A model generated the notes under the pieces. That model searched no databases and was not told the origin of the DNA. It saw only the letters and a program-made list of their open reading frames with translations. From assembly GCF_900111745.1 (NCBI RefSeq), contig NZ_FOIJ01000018.1:121141-185140 (forward strand): a DNA stretch of 64,000 nucleotides. Direction: 5' to 3'. Both the position numbers and the translations under genes were made by a program. Numbering within the stretch: the first letter of the stretch is position 1; the number at the start of each line of letters is the position of its first letter. Below, one piece after another: positions 32,628-41,495 of the stretch. The stretch comes from Stigmatella erecta (GTDB lineage Bacteria > Myxococcota > Myxococcia > Myxococcales > Myxococcaceae).

Positions 32628-33932
32628 ATGGCTTCCGACTCGGACGACACCCTTCCCCCGCAGGGCCGCTTCACCCGGTTTCGCAAGCTCGCGGGGCTCT
32701 CCGCGCAGCTGGGCGCGGAGGTGCTCAAGAGCGGCGCGCGCCGGGTGACGGGGCAGGACGAGGAGCTGTTCAGCAAGGGCATGGCCGAGAAGCTCGTCGC
32801 CACGCTGGGCGACTTGAAGGGCGCGGCGATGAAGTTCGGCCAGGCCGTCTCCATGGACCCGGACCTGATGACGCCCGAGGTGCGCCAGGTGCTGGCCCGG
32901 CTGCAGAACCAGGCCCCCGCCATGGGCTACGAGACGGTGGCCCGGGTGATTCGCGAGGAGCTGGGCGCGCCGCCCGAGGCGCTCTTCCGGGAGTTCAGCC
33001 GGGAGCCGCTGGCCGCCGCCTCGCTCGGGCAGGTGCACCGGGCGGTGCTGGAGGATGGCCGCGCGGTGGTGGTGAAGGTGCAGTACCCCGGCGTGGGCGA
33101 CTCGCTCCTGGGGGACCTGGACAACGTGGGCCTGATGGTGAAGACCGTGTCCCGGGCGCACAAGCGCATGGATGGCACGGCCTACTTCCAGGAGATGCGC
33201 GAGGAGATGCTCCTGGAGCTGGACTACCGGCGCGAGGCGAAGCTGTGCCAGGAGTTCGTGCGCGGCGTGGCGCGGCTGCCGGACCTGAAGGTCCCCGACG
33301 TGATTGAATCGCGCACCTCCGGGCGCGTGCTGACGCTGGAGCTGCTGGAGGGCCTCACGCTCAAGGACTGGGTGGTGACGGAGCCCTCGGCCGAGGAGCG
33401 CTTCCGCGTGGCGCGCCAGCTCATCCGCGCCATCTACGGGCCGTTCTTCTGCGCGGGGGAGATTCACGCCGACCCGCACCCGGGCAACTTCATGGTGATG
33501 AAGGACGGGCGGCTGGGCCTCTTGGACTTCGGCTCCATCAAGCGCTTCTCGGAGCGCTTCGTGGACGCCAACCGGCTCATGTTCGTGCAGGCCATGAACA
33601 AGGAGCCCATGGACGTGCTGCGGCTGAGCCGCCAGGTGGGCTTCACCGTGGACCTGCCGGACGCGGAGGCCGAGGGGCTCATCCGCGAGCTGCTGGCCAT
33701 CGCCGGCCGGCCCATGCACCAGGAGGCGTACGACTTCGCCGCCTGCGGCATCAACCGCGACATGCGCCGCTACTTCACCCAGAACGCGGGCAGCATCCTG
33801 AAGATCCGCCCGCCCGCCGAAGGGGTGATGTTCTTCCGCTCCACCGGCGGGTTGATGCACAACCTGAAGCTCATCGGCGCCCGGGGCGACTTCCGCGGCG
33901 TGTACATGGAAGTCGCCGGCCTGCTGGCGTGA
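32628..33932 (+). CDS. ABC1/UbiB-family atypical kinase
   Basis: This 434-residue protein has the family signature KGAAMKFGQAVS (KxGQ-type motif, near residue 63), the AAASLGQVHRA loop, VVVKVQYPG with the ATP-binding Lys, EMLLELDYRREA, HADPHPGN as the catalytic-loop equivalent, and LLDFGSIK as the metal-binding motif. UbiB/ADCK proteins are ATPases linked to quinone or lipid biology. No membrane helices are apparent. It is 92 bp downstream of the PilZ kinase and convergent with the next receiver gene. Confidence 0.9.
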   Translation: MASDSDDTLPPQGRFTRFRKLAGLSAQLGAEVLKSGARRVTGQDEELFSKGMAEKLVATLGDLKGAAMKFGQAVSMDPDLMTPEVRQVLARLQNQAPAMGYETVARVIREELGAPPEALFREFSREPLAAASLGQVHRAVLEDGRAVVVKVQYPGVGDSLLGDLDNVGLMVKTVSRAHKRMDGTAYFQEMREEMLLELDYRREAKLCQEFVRGVARLPDLKVPDVIESRTSGRVLTLELLEGLTLKDWVVTEPSAEERFRVARQLIRAIYGPFFCAGEIHADPHPGNFMVMKDGRLGLLDFGSIKRFSERFVDANRLMFVQAMNKEPMDVLRLSRQVGFTVDLPDAEAEGLIRELLAIAGRPMHQEAYDFAACGINRDMRRYFTQNAGSILKIRPPAEGVMFFRSTGGLMHNLKLIGARGDFRGVYMEVAGLLA

Positions 33933-33935
33933 GCC

Positions 33936-33961
33936 CGGCCCCCGGGAGTCCACGGGGGCCG
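33936..33961. terminator. Hairpin between converging genes
   Basis: CGGCCCCC (33936-33943) pairs with GGGGGCCG (33954-33961) around a 10-nt loop in the 36-bp gap between the ABC1 kinase and the receiver gene. No T-run follows, so efficiency is uncertain. Confidence 0.5.
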
Positions 33962-33968
33962 CGGACGC

Positions 33969-34391
33969 CTACTTGTTGAGGGCGTGGGGCGAGGAGCCCG
34001 CGGGGCTCGCCGTGCGGCCGCGCTTGTAGAGGTCCGTCAGCTTCTTGGCCAGGTCCGCGCCCTGGACGCTCTTGGAGATGTAGCCATCGGCTCCAGAGGA
34101 CAGCGCCAGCGAGCGCAGCTTGGACTCGTCCGAGGCCGAGTACAGGATGAACTTGGTGCCCAGCGGCGCCTGCGCGCGCGCCAAGGAGAGCACCTTGTCC
34201 CCGCTCAGCGCGGGGATGTTCACGTCCAGCAGCACCAGGTCCGGCGCGGCGGAGCGCACCAGGTTGGACACGCCCAACGACGAGCGGTGCGTGCGAACAT
34301 CGAAGCCGTATGCCGAGAGCGTGCGCTCGGCCAGCACGAGCTGATCCTGATCGTCGTCCACGACGAGGATTCGGATCTTGGTTTCCGACAT
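33969..34391 (-). CDS. Single-domain response regulator
   Basis: This 140-residue protein is one receiver domain: VDDDQDQ acids, phospho-acceptor Asp in LVLLDVNIPALSGDK, LYSAS, and Lys in ISKSVQG. It has no output domain. It is a clear paralogue of the receiver at 43872-44270, sharing LGVSN, SASDE, LRSLALSSGADGY and SKSVQGA. The ATG at 34391 has a GGGGGAA site; the longer in-frame extension is rejected. No kinase is co-transcribed, so its partner is unknown. Confidence 0.9.
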   Translation of the reverse strand: MSETKIRILVVDDDQDQLVLAERTLSAYGFDVRTHRSSLGVSNLVRSAAPDLVLLDVNIPALSGDKVLSLARAQAPLGTKFILYSASDESKLRSLALSSGADGYISKSVQGADLAKKLTDLYKRGRTASPAGSSPHALNK

Positions 34392-34736
34392 GTCATTCCC
34401 CCAAGGGGCAGGGTTGAGGTCAGCCCACCCGCATCTCTCCGTGAGACACGGGCGCTGACGCAACATCGAGAGTATGGCCTGTCTGGGCGAATTTATTGAA
34501 GGGGGGGTCTGAAGAAGCGCCCCCGCCTGGAAGGCAAGCCACGCGCTCCGTGATAACAGTGTAACCGTTGATGCGGTAACTTTTCGTTATTCCCGTTGGA
34601 CCCGGGGACAAAGGGGAAGAAGAAAAGGCCGGAACCCAGGGGGAGCCTACGAGCGGACGAGCGGAATCCTGTTGAGGCCGGCTGCCCGGACACTGGGGGA
34701 GTCCCCATCTTTGGCATGGGCTCCAGAAGGGACAGC
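34392..34736. other. 345-bp divergent intergenic region
   Basis: This gap separates the receiver gene (minus) from cheB (plus) and must hold both promoters. It includes a less GC-rich patch at about 34553-34590 with an imperfect inverted repeat GTAACCG-TTGATG-CGGTAAC. I see no convincing -35/-10 pair, sigma54 site, RNA gene or small ORF in it. Confidence 0.5.
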
Positions 34737-35774
34737 ATGGCACGGCGCGACAAGCATGATCTCATCGTCATCGGTGCCTCCATGGGAGGGGTCGAGGCGC
34801 TCATGGCCCTGGTGGAGCAACTCCCGGAGGACCTGCCCGCCGCTGTGTGCATCGTCCTCCACATCTCCCCCGGCCACCGCAGCGTGCTGCCGGCCATCCT
34901 CTCCCGGGCAGGCCCCTTGACGGCGGTCCACCCGGAGGACGGGGCGCGGCTGGAGAAGGGCCACATCTACGTGGCGCCCAATGACCAGCACCTGCTGGTG
35001 GAGGAGGGCATGTTGCGCGTGGTGAAGGGGCCCCGGGAGAACAACCACCGGCCCGCGGTGGATCCGCTCTTCCGCTCGGCGGCCCTCGCTTACGGCCCCC
35101 GCGTGGTGGGGGTGGTGCTCACCGGGGCCATGGACTGTGGCTCCGCCGGGTTGCTGGCCATCAAGCAGCAAGGGGGGCTGGCCGTGGTTCAGGAGCCCTC
35201 GGACGCGTACTGCCCGGACATGCCCCAGAACGTCCTGAACCAAATGGACGTGGACCACTGCGTGCCCATCGCGAAGATGGGGGCCCTGTTGAACCGGCTG
35301 TCCCGGAGCCCGGCGCCCCTGGGGCGAAAGAGGCGTGCCTCGCAGGCCATCAAGCGGGAAGTCGGCAAGCTCCGGGGGGATCCGGCCATGGCCAACACCC
35401 CTCCCGCCGGGGGCAGGCCCTCGCACTTCTCCTGCCCGGACTGTGGGGGGGTGCTCTTCGAGCAGGACGAGCAGGGGCAGCTGCGCTTCAACTGCCGGGT
35501 GGGCCACGCCTTCACCGGCAACGCGCTCGTGTCCGGGCAGGAGGATGCGCTGGATGGGGCGCTGTGGGCCGCCGTCCGGAGCCTGGAGGAGAACGGGGCC
35601 CTGGCCCGGCGCATGGCCAGCCATGCCCGGGAGCGGAACCATGCCCACTCGGCCAAGCGCTATGACGAGCGGGCGCGGGAGGCCGAGCAGCAGGCCCTGC
35701 TCATCCGCCAGGTGGCCATGAAGGGGCCCCTGCCCCCGCGGGACGACGCTCTGTCCGTGGAGGAAATCCAGTGA
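34737..35774 (+). CDS. cheB: CheB-type protein-glutamate methylesterase with C-terminal zinc ribbon
   Basis: This 345-residue stand-alone CheB catalytic domain has the complete triad: Ser15 in IGASMGG, His42 in CIVLHISPGH and Asp133 in VLTGAMDCGSAG. There is no N-terminal receiver, so it is not the classical phospho-regulated form. Residues about 230-280 hold a zinc-ribbon-like element (CPDCGG, then NCRVGHAF), followed by a charged helical tail, as in many CheB-like proteins outside chemotaxis operons. It converges on the PAS kinase and CheR-PAS genes, with which it probably forms a functional set. I chose the ATG at 34737; an ATG at 34716 is possible. Confidence 0.92.
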   Translation: MARRDKHDLIVIGASMGGVEALMALVEQLPEDLPAAVCIVLHISPGHRSVLPAILSRAGPLTAVHPEDGARLEKGHIYVAPNDQHLLVEEGMLRVVKGPRENNHRPAVDPLFRSAALAYGPRVVGVVLTGAMDCGSAGLLAIKQQGGLAVVQEPSDAYCPDMPQNVLNQMDVDHCVPIAKMGALLNRLSRSPAPLGRKRRASQAIKREVGKLRGDPAMANTPPAGGRPSHFSCPDCGGVLFEQDEQGQLRFNCRVGHAFTGNALVSGQEDALDGALWAAVRSLEENGALARRMASHARERNHAHSAKRYDERAREAEQQALLIRQVAMKGPLPPRDDALSVEEIQ

Positions 35775-35804
35775 GCCGCCGTCGGCCCGAGCCGGCTGAG
35801 GACC

Positions 35805-37472
35805 TCACGCCTTGCCCGGGAGCACGGCCCGCAGCGCCTCCCAGAGGGGCTCCAACGCCAGGGGCTTGGTGAGCAGGCCCCGCACGTTGCGGGGCCTCTT
35901 GTTCTCCGGCTGGGCCTTGGGCGGGCCGGCCGTCATGAGATAGACGGGCAGCTGGGGGGCCTGCTTCTTCAGGCGCTGGGCCACCGTCCACCCGCTCATT
36001 CCTGGCAGCTCGAGGTCGCAGAACACGGCGTTCCAGGCAACGCCCTTGCGCAGCTTCTTCATCGCCGCGGCCCCGCTGCCCACCGTTTCCACGCTCACCC
36101 CGAGGGCCTCGAGCGCCATCCGGAGCGCCTCGCGGCTGGCGGGCTCGGCATCGATGAGGAGCACGCGGCCCTTCAAGGAGGGCCGGATGGGAAAGGCCTG
36201 GGGCTTGGGGGCCGGGGCCGCCCCAGGAGCGGCCGGGGGGATGGGAAAGGTGAGGGTGAAGACCGCGCCGCCCTCGGGGCGGTTGCCCGCGGTGAGGGTG
36301 CCCCCCGCCCGCGACACGACGCCATACGCCATGGACAGGCCCAGGCCCGTGCCCTGGCTCCCCTTGGTGGTGAAGAAGGGCAGGAAGAGCTTGTCCAGGT
36401 GGTCCTCGGCAATGCCCGTGCCCTCGTCCTCCACGGTGACGACCACCCGCGAGCGGCTGGCGCTGCCGCGCAGGCAGACCGTTCCTCCCTGGGGCATGGC
36501 ATCCCGCGCGTTGAGCAGCAGGTTGAGGAAGACGTAGCGCAGGTCCGAGGGCTCGCCGTTCACCGCGGGCAGCACGGGCACCTCGTTCACGAGGTGCACC
36601 TGGACGCCGTTCCGGGCCCGGTGCGCGATGCTGTCGCGCGCCAGCTCCGTGGCCTCGCGGGCGATGTCGTGGAGCAGCGCCTGCTCCTGGCTGGGCTCGG
36701 CCTGTTGCCGGGAGAACTCCTGCAACTGGCGCACGCGCAGGCCCGCGTCGGAGACGATCTGCATGAGGGCCTTCAGGTGATGGGCCTGAGAGGCCGTGGC
36801 CGCCGCGTCCCGCTGGAGCAGCTCCAGCCGGAGCCGCATGGCGTTCAGGGTGTTGTTGAGATCATGCGCGATGCCCGAGGACATCTCCCCCAGCGTCTTC
36901 ATCTGCTCTTGCCGGGCGAGCGCGACGCGGGCCTGCTCCAGCTCGGCCGTGTGGCGCGTCTCCTGGGTGACGTCGTGGAAGAGGGCCAGGACCATCTGGG
37001 CCTGGAGCCCATGCGCCTGGGGGCCTGCCCGCTCCACGCGGATCTCCAGGGTCTCGTCCGAGCCGTGCTTCTGGTAGTGCAGGACGCGGACCCCCCGGTC
37101 TTCCGAGGCGAGCAGGATGCCGGCTTCATGGCCGGCCACCTGGCGCAAGGTGGCCAGGAGCGGGCCCGTGGCCTTCCCTTGGCTCAGCAACTGCCAGGGG
37201 CCGGTGCGCGCCAGCGCATGCCAGCGCCGGTTGGCCTGCAGGATGGACCCGGCCCGCAGCAGCACGAGCGCGCTCGCGGTGGTCTCCAGGGCCCAGGTGG
37301 AGAGCCGGTAGGAGGAGATGTGCTCCTCGTTCCGGGCCTCCAGCCGGTGCACCAGGGCTTCGTGCTTGGTGGTCAGCTCTTGGTACTTGCGCAGCAGTGC
37401 GCCGCTGGGCCTGGCCTCGGGCACCCGGGGGTACCCCGGAGGAGGACGGGCGGGCGGGCGGCGGGGGCTCAT
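35805..37472 (-). CDS. PAS-containing hybrid histidine kinase with C-terminal receiver
   Basis: This 555-residue soluble protein has a Pro/Arg-rich N-terminus, a PAS-like region (about 65-200), and an NtrB-class HisKA with MSSGIAHDLNNTLNAM. The HATPase has NLLLNARDAM, DEGTGI and GTGLGLSMAYG. The C-terminal receiver has LLIDAEP, Asp in VFCDLELPGMSGW and Lys in LLTKPL. Its ATG overlaps the stop of the upstream CheR-PAS gene (ATGA), so the two are translationally coupled and probably act in one complex. The in-frame extension upstream of 37472 is a shadow of the CheR gene. Confidence 0.92.
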   Translation of the reverse strand: MSPRRPPARPPPGYPRVPEARPSGALLRKYQELTTKHEALVHRLEARNEEHISSYRLSTWALETTASALVLLRAGSILQANRRWHALARTGPWQLLSQGKATGPLLATLRQVAGHEAGILLASEDRGVRVLHYQKHGSDETLEIRVERAGPQAHGLQAQMVLALFHDVTQETRHTAELEQARVALARQEQMKTLGEMSSGIAHDLNNTLNAMRLRLELLQRDAAATASQAHHLKALMQIVSDAGLRVRQLQEFSRQQAEPSQEQALLHDIAREATELARDSIAHRARNGVQVHLVNEVPVLPAVNGEPSDLRYVFLNLLLNARDAMPQGGTVCLRGSASRSRVVVTVEDEGTGIAEDHLDKLFLPFFTTKGSQGTGLGLSMAYGVVSRAGGTLTAGNRPEGGAVFTLTFPIPPAAPGAAPAPKPQAFPIRPSLKGRVLLIDAEPASREALRMALEALGVSVETVGSGAAAMKKLRKGVAWNAVFCDLELPGMSGWTVAQRLKKQAPQLPVYLMTAGPPKAQPENKRPRNVRGLLTKPLALEPLWEALRAVLPGKA

Positions 37473-39424
37473 GTCTTTAACCGATCCTTCATTTCCCGGT
37501 TTTCTTGCGACAGGGTGTTCATCCGCGTCGTGTCCTCGAAGAGAATGACGGCCCCCAGGATTTGAGAGTCCAGGATGAGGGGGGTGGCCACCAGCGTGGC
37601 GCGGCCCCGGCCCCCATGAGGGAGCTGGTAGCGCACCTCCTCTTGGCGCAAGGGGTGATTGGCGGCCAGGTTCTTGTGGAGGCGGCTCAGCAGAGACCGG
37701 CTGAGGGCGGGAATGCGCAGGGTCCACAGCAGCTGTCCGGTGGCCTCCCGCTCCGTGAGGCCCAGCAGCCGCTCGGCGGCCAGGTTCCAGGTGGTGATGT
37801 GGCCGGTGGCGCTCAGCACCACCACCCCCGTGGAAAGGGTACGGATGATGGTGTGCTGGCAGAAGTCCATCGCGTCGATTTCCTGCGTGCGGTGGGCCAG
37901 CTCCCGGTTGGTGGTGTCCAGCTCGGCGTTGGTGGACTGGAGCTCCTCGTTGGTCGTCTCCAGCTCCTCGTTGGTGGACTGGAGCTCCTCGTTGGTCGTC
38001 TGGAGCTCCTCGTTGGCGCTCTGGAGCTCCTCGTTGGTCGTCTCCAGCTCCTCGTTGGAGGCGCGCAGCTCCTCGTTGGAGCTCTGGAGCCGGAGGTTGG
38101 CGGTGTTCAGCTCGTCGTTGGCCCGCTGAAGGCTGTGCTCCAGGCTGCGCAGGGCCGTCACATCGTGCACCGCATACAGCAGTCCAGTGTGCTCGGCCGA
38201 CTCGGAGCGCAGGGGGACGACCTGGGCCCGGATGGCCAACGGCTCCCCACCGGGGACATCCAGGGTGCCGTCCCCCGACTCGCGCTCGGCGCGGCCGGCC
38301 TTCACGCGGGCGCTCTGCTCCACCAGCAGCTCCTGGCTCAGCCCGGGCAGCGCCAGGGTCACCAGCCGCTTGCCGAGGATGTCCTTCTCGTGGCGGCTCC
38401 ACAGCCGCGAGGCGGCCTGATTGAACAGGGTGACGGTGCCATGGGCGTCCGTGGCGATGAGCGGGCAGGGGTGCGAGTCGAGCACGTCGCGCAGGAACGC
38501 GTGCTGCGGGGCCAGGGAAGGCGGTGTGTCCGCGGAGCGCCGGGCGGGCTCCGGGGCCTCGCCCGGAGGTGTCACCGAGTGCTGGGGTGCCCAGGGCAGC
38601 TCCTGCCGCCCATCCTTGCGGTAGATGCGCCGGGGCAGGTCCTCCGGCGCGAAGAGCTTGGCCGCGAAGGGGATGAGCTCCGAGCGGCCCAGGGCGAGCA
38701 CGCCGTCCCGGCGCAGCGCGAAGTGGAAGCGCGCCAGCGCCCGCTTCTGGAGCTCCGAGTCCAGGTAGATGAAGACGTTGCGGCAGAGGATGAGATCAAT
38801 CCGCGAGACGGGCGCGTCGGAGACGAGGTTGTTCACCCCGAAAACGACCGAGCGGCGGATCTCCTTGCGCACCGCGTACCCCCCGCTGGCGGGCACGAAC
38901 CACCGTGCCAGCTGCTCCTTGCTGCAGCCCTCCAGCTGCTGGAGAGTGTACACGCCCCGCCGTGCGAAGGCGATGGCACCCTCGTCCACGTCGGTGCCAA
39001 AGACTTTCAGCTCCGTGCCGGGCATGCCGGGGCCCATGGCCTCGGCGGCGGCAATGGCAATGGAGTACGCCTCCTCGCCGGTGGCGCACCCCGCGCTCCA
39101 GATGCGCAGTTCCTGATCGGGCCGGCGCTTGCGCACCAGCTCCTTCACCACCTTCCGGAGCGACGTCCACACCTCCGGGTCCCGGAAGAAGGTGGTGAGC
39201 TTGATGAGCATGGACGAGACGAGGGTGTTGACCTCGTTCGTGTCCCGCTCGAGCAGCGCCAGGTACGCGGACCGGGTCCGGCAGCGCGTGGCGGCCATGC
39301 GCCGCTCAATGCGGCGCTGGAGCGTGGCCCGCTTGTAGTTGCGGAAGTCGAAGTTCCGGACCTGCCGGACCTTTTCGAGGATGGCTTCCAATTCGTTGTC
39401 GCGGGGGGGCTTACTGGCGGCCAT
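37469..39424 (-). CDS. CheR methyltransferase fused to two PAS domains through a heptad coiled coil
   Basis: This 651-residue protein has a CheR N-domain (FRNYKRATLQRRIERRM), the SAM motif WSAGCATGEEAYSIAI near residue 107, and LILCRNVFIYLD. A first PAS domain (about 305-425) is followed by a long coiled coil of repeated NEEL(x)xT heptads (about 430-510) and a second PAS domain (TGHITTWNLAAERLLGLTEREATGQ split across about 520-545). This is the CheR-PAS half of the common CheB-CheR-PAS-kinase architecture; here the kinase is the next gene and CheB is separate. Methylation may target the coiled coil of this set; that is inference. The ATG at 39424 is followed by MAASKPPRDNEL. Confidence 0.93.
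   Translation of the reverse strand: MAASKPPRDNELEAILEKVRQVRNFDFRNYKRATLQRRIERRMAATRCRTRSAYLALLERDTNEVNTLVSSMLIKLTTFFRDPEVWTSLRKVVKELVRKRRPDQELRIWSAGCATGEEAYSIAIAAAEAMGPGMPGTELKVFGTDVDEGAIAFARRGVYTLQQLEGCSKEQLARWFVPASGGYAVRKEIRRSVVFGVNNLVSDAPVSRIDLILCRNVFIYLDSELQKRALARFHFALRRDGVLALGRSELIPFAAKLFAPEDLPRRIYRKDGRQELPWAPQHSVTPPGEAPEPARRSADTPPSLAPQHAFLRDVLDSHPCPLIATDAHGTVTLFNQAASRLWSRHEKDILGKRLVTLALPGLSQELLVEQSARVKAGRAERESGDGTLDVPGGEPLAIRAQVVPLRSESAEHTGLLYAVHDVTALRSLEHSLQRANDELNTANLRLQSSNEELRASNEELETTNEELQSANEELQTTNEELQSTNEELETTNEELQSTNAELDTTNRELAHRTQEIDAMDFCQHTIIRTLSTGVVVLSATGHITTWNLAAERLLGLTEREATGQLLWTLRIPALSRSLLSRLHKNLAANHPLRQEEVRYQLPHGGRGRATLVATPLILDSQILGAVILFEDTTRMNTLSQENREMKDRLKT
37920..38087 (-). 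repeat. Eight tandem 21-bp repeats coding for a heptad coiled coil
   Basis: On the plus strand eight 21-bp units begin AGCTC(C/G)(T/G)CGTTGG. On the coding strand each encodes a heptad such as NEELQ(S/T)T. Unit variation alternates (GTGGACTGG, GTCGTCTCC, GTCGTCTGG), consistent with slippage-type expansion that keeps frame and coil phase. Confidence 0.93.
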
Positions 39425-39667
39425 GGGGCTTATGGCTGTAACCTACCCCCCGTGAGGGGGCAAGACGCAGGGTCCCTGGACGTTGGAGCCAAGCGTGGCT
39501 CTGTTCACGGCTGTCTCGGTATTGGACCCGGGGACTATTCGGCGGGTGTCCCGGGTATTCAGTTATCGATACGCGGGCGAGCCGGGGGGCAGGTTCGGTT
39601 TTTCTTGTCTCACGAACGTCTTACAGTTCAAGCGGTCAGAGCACATCATTCCGCGAGGAGCGTGACC

Positions 39668-40339
39668 ATGGCGGGAAGTCCGATCAGGGTAGGAATCCTT
39701 GAGGACCAGCAAGTCTTTCTGGAGAGCCTCGTGTCTCTCTGTGAGAACTCGGGGTTCGAGGTGGTGGCGAGCTGTTCCTCCGTCGAGGAGTTCATGGCCC
39801 GGATGCGCCATCACCCTCCGGACGTGGCCCTCGTGGACCTGAGGCTCGAGCGCTCCAAGCAGGATCTGCTGGCCGATGGCGTGCGGGCCGTGGAGCTGCT
39901 GCATGACTTTTTCCCAGGCGTGCGGTCGCTCGTGCTGACCGCCAACCAGGAAACGGGGATGATGGAGCGGTGCTTCCGCGCAGGGGCCTCGGGCTTCCTG
40001 AGCAAGATGAGCGTGAGCTGCGCGGAGCTGGTGGAGGCGCTGACGCGGGTGGCGAACGGTGAGAGCATGCGCCCCCTGGTGTCCTTCTCCGCCGCCCCCG
40101 GCGAGGCCTCGCCCGAGGAGGACACGGGGGTCCGGCAGCTCACGCCCCGCGAGTTCGAGGTCCTTCGCTACGTCTCCACGGGGGCCGACAACCTGAAGAT
40201 CGCCGCGTGCCTCGACATCACCGAGCGCACGGTGAAGGCGCACATCACCAACATCTACCGGAAGCTCAAGGTGGAGAACCGCACGCAGATGGCGATGCTG
40301 GCGTGCCAGCTCGGCCTGGAGCGCCCCGCCTTCGGGTGA
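39668..40339 (+). CDS. NarL/LuxR-type response regulator
   Basis: This 223-residue protein has a receiver with EDQQ acids, phospho-acceptor Asp in VALVDLRLERS, LTAN and Lys in FLSKMS. The C-terminal LuxR-type HTH reads LTPREFEVLRYVSTG, then ITERTVKAHITNIYRKL. It should bind DNA as a dimer after phosphorylation. The ATG at 39668 has a GAGGAGCG site. It is divergent from the CheR-PAS gene (243 bp apart), so the neighbouring PAS kinase is a candidate phosphodonor. Confidence 0.92.
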   Translation: MAGSPIRVGILEDQQVFLESLVSLCENSGFEVVASCSSVEEFMARMRHHPPDVALVDLRLERSKQDLLADGVRAVELLHDFFPGVRSLVLTANQETGMMERCFRAGASGFLSKMSVSCAELVEALTRVANGESMRPLVSFSAAPGEASPEEDTGVRQLTPREFEVLRYVSTGADNLKIAACLDITERTVKAHITNIYRKLKVENRTQMAMLACQLGLERPAFG

Positions 40340-40472
40340 TGGGGGGGCCGTGGGCGGTGTTGGACCAAAGTTCAATAGGGGGCTGGGGCCCCGGGCGGAC
40401 ATCCTGGCGTGTGCAGTCCGTTGCCACTGGCCGGGATGGTGTTGAATCCCCCCCCATCCCGAGCCGGCTTCC

Positions 40473-41495
40473 TTACGGCTTGGTGGCGGTGATGATCTCG
40501 AACGGCCCGGGCAGCACCTCGGCCCGCTGGAAGCCCAGGTCCTTGAAGGCCTGCAGGTAGAACTCCACCTCGCGCAGCCGGCTCACGCAGCTGTCCACGC
40601 CCATGAGGAAGTAGGTCCAGAAGAACTGTGCCGCCAGGCGCTCCTGGGTGCGGAACTCCTCGCAGACGAGGATGCGGCCGCCGGAGGGCAGCGCCGCGTA
40701 CGCGGCCGTCATGAGCTGGCGCGCCGTCTCCGCGGGCCAGTCGTGCAGCACGCGCACGAAGGACAGGGCGTCGTAGCCGCCGGGCAGCGGCTCGCGCAGG
40801 AAGTCTCCGCCCACGAAGCCCAGGCGGTCTCCCAGCGCGTGCTTCTGGCGCGTGCGCGCCACCAGCCCCTCGGTGGAGGGCAGGTTGTAGACGTCCACGG
40901 TGAGCCCTGGGTGCTCCTCCACCAGGCGCGCCGCCAGCGTCCCGTCCCCGCCGCCCACCTCCAGCAGCCGCTGGCCGGGGCGCCACAGCTTGGCGCCGTG
41001 CGTGCGGAACACCTCGAGGATGGGGCCCAGCCCCGCGGCCATGCTGGCCTCGAAGCCCGCCACCTGCTCCGGGGTGCTCGGCGGCCAGTCGAAGGACTCG
41101 CGCGGCATGCTCCGCTCGCCCCGGAGCACCTCCGGCAGGTGCCCGTGCAGCGCGCGCCAGTCGTACTTCTCCCGGTCTCTCTCCAGCGAGCGCGGGCCCA
41201 CCACGGCCTCCGCCGCCGCGCTCAGGCCCGGCGCCGCCGTGTAGCGCGCCTCCACGAGCGCGTCCGTCGTCTGCTCGCGCTGCACGAGCCCCAGGCTCTC
41301 CAGGCAGTCGAGGAACTTGTAGAGCCGCCCGGGCACGAAGCCCTGCTTCTCGCACAGCGCCCCGAGCGTCACCGGCCCCCGCTCCAGGGCCTCCAGCAGC
41401 CCGAGCTGGTGCGCCGTCTGCACCACGTCGAGGGCGCGCGCGCCGTTGAACAGCAGGTGCAGGAGCGCCCGCGGCGAAGCGGCTTGCGGGCTCAT
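40473..41495 (-). CDS. SAM-dependent methyltransferase of the small-molecule O-methyltransferase fold
   Basis: This 340-residue enzyme has a winged-helix dimerisation domain (LLEALERGPVTLGALCEKQG) and a Rossmann domain with LLEVGGGDGTLA (SAM motif I), DVYNLP and the VRVLHDWP segment typical of the family. It overlaps the kynureninase-like gene by 4 nt and has a strong GGAAGGAGG site. Context suggests it methylates a kynurenine- or anthranilate-type product. Related C- or O-methyltransferases follow kynurenine enzymes in the sibiromycin and actinomycin-type pathways. Which atom is methylated cannot be told from the sequence. Confidence 0.88.
   Translation of the reverse strand: MSPQAASPRALLHLLFNGARALDVVQTAHQLGLLEALERGPVTLGALCEKQGFVPGRLYKFLDCLESLGLVQREQTTDALVEARYTAAPGLSAAAEAVVGPRSLERDREKYDWRALHGHLPEVLRGERSMPRESFDWPPSTPEQVAGFEASMAAGLGPILEVFRTHGAKLWRPGQRLLEVGGGDGTLAARLVEEHPGLTVDVYNLPSTEGLVARTRQKHALGDRLGFVGGDFLREPLPGGYDALSFVRVLHDWPAETARQLMTAAYAALPSGGRILVCEEFRTQERLAAQFFWTYFLMGVDSCVSRLREVEFYLQAFKDLGFQRAEVLPGPFEIITATKP

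Noticed and set aside
34553..34590. Sigma54 or housekeeping promoter in the cheB upstream gap
   Set aside because: No TGGCAC-N5-TTGC match or well-spaced -35/-10 pair could be found; only an imperfect inverted repeat is present.
35805..38402. Kinase gene extended to an 865-residue protein
   Set aside because: The extra N-terminal part is out-of-frame reading of the CheR-PAS gene; the ATG at 37472 overlapping the CheR stop is the better start.
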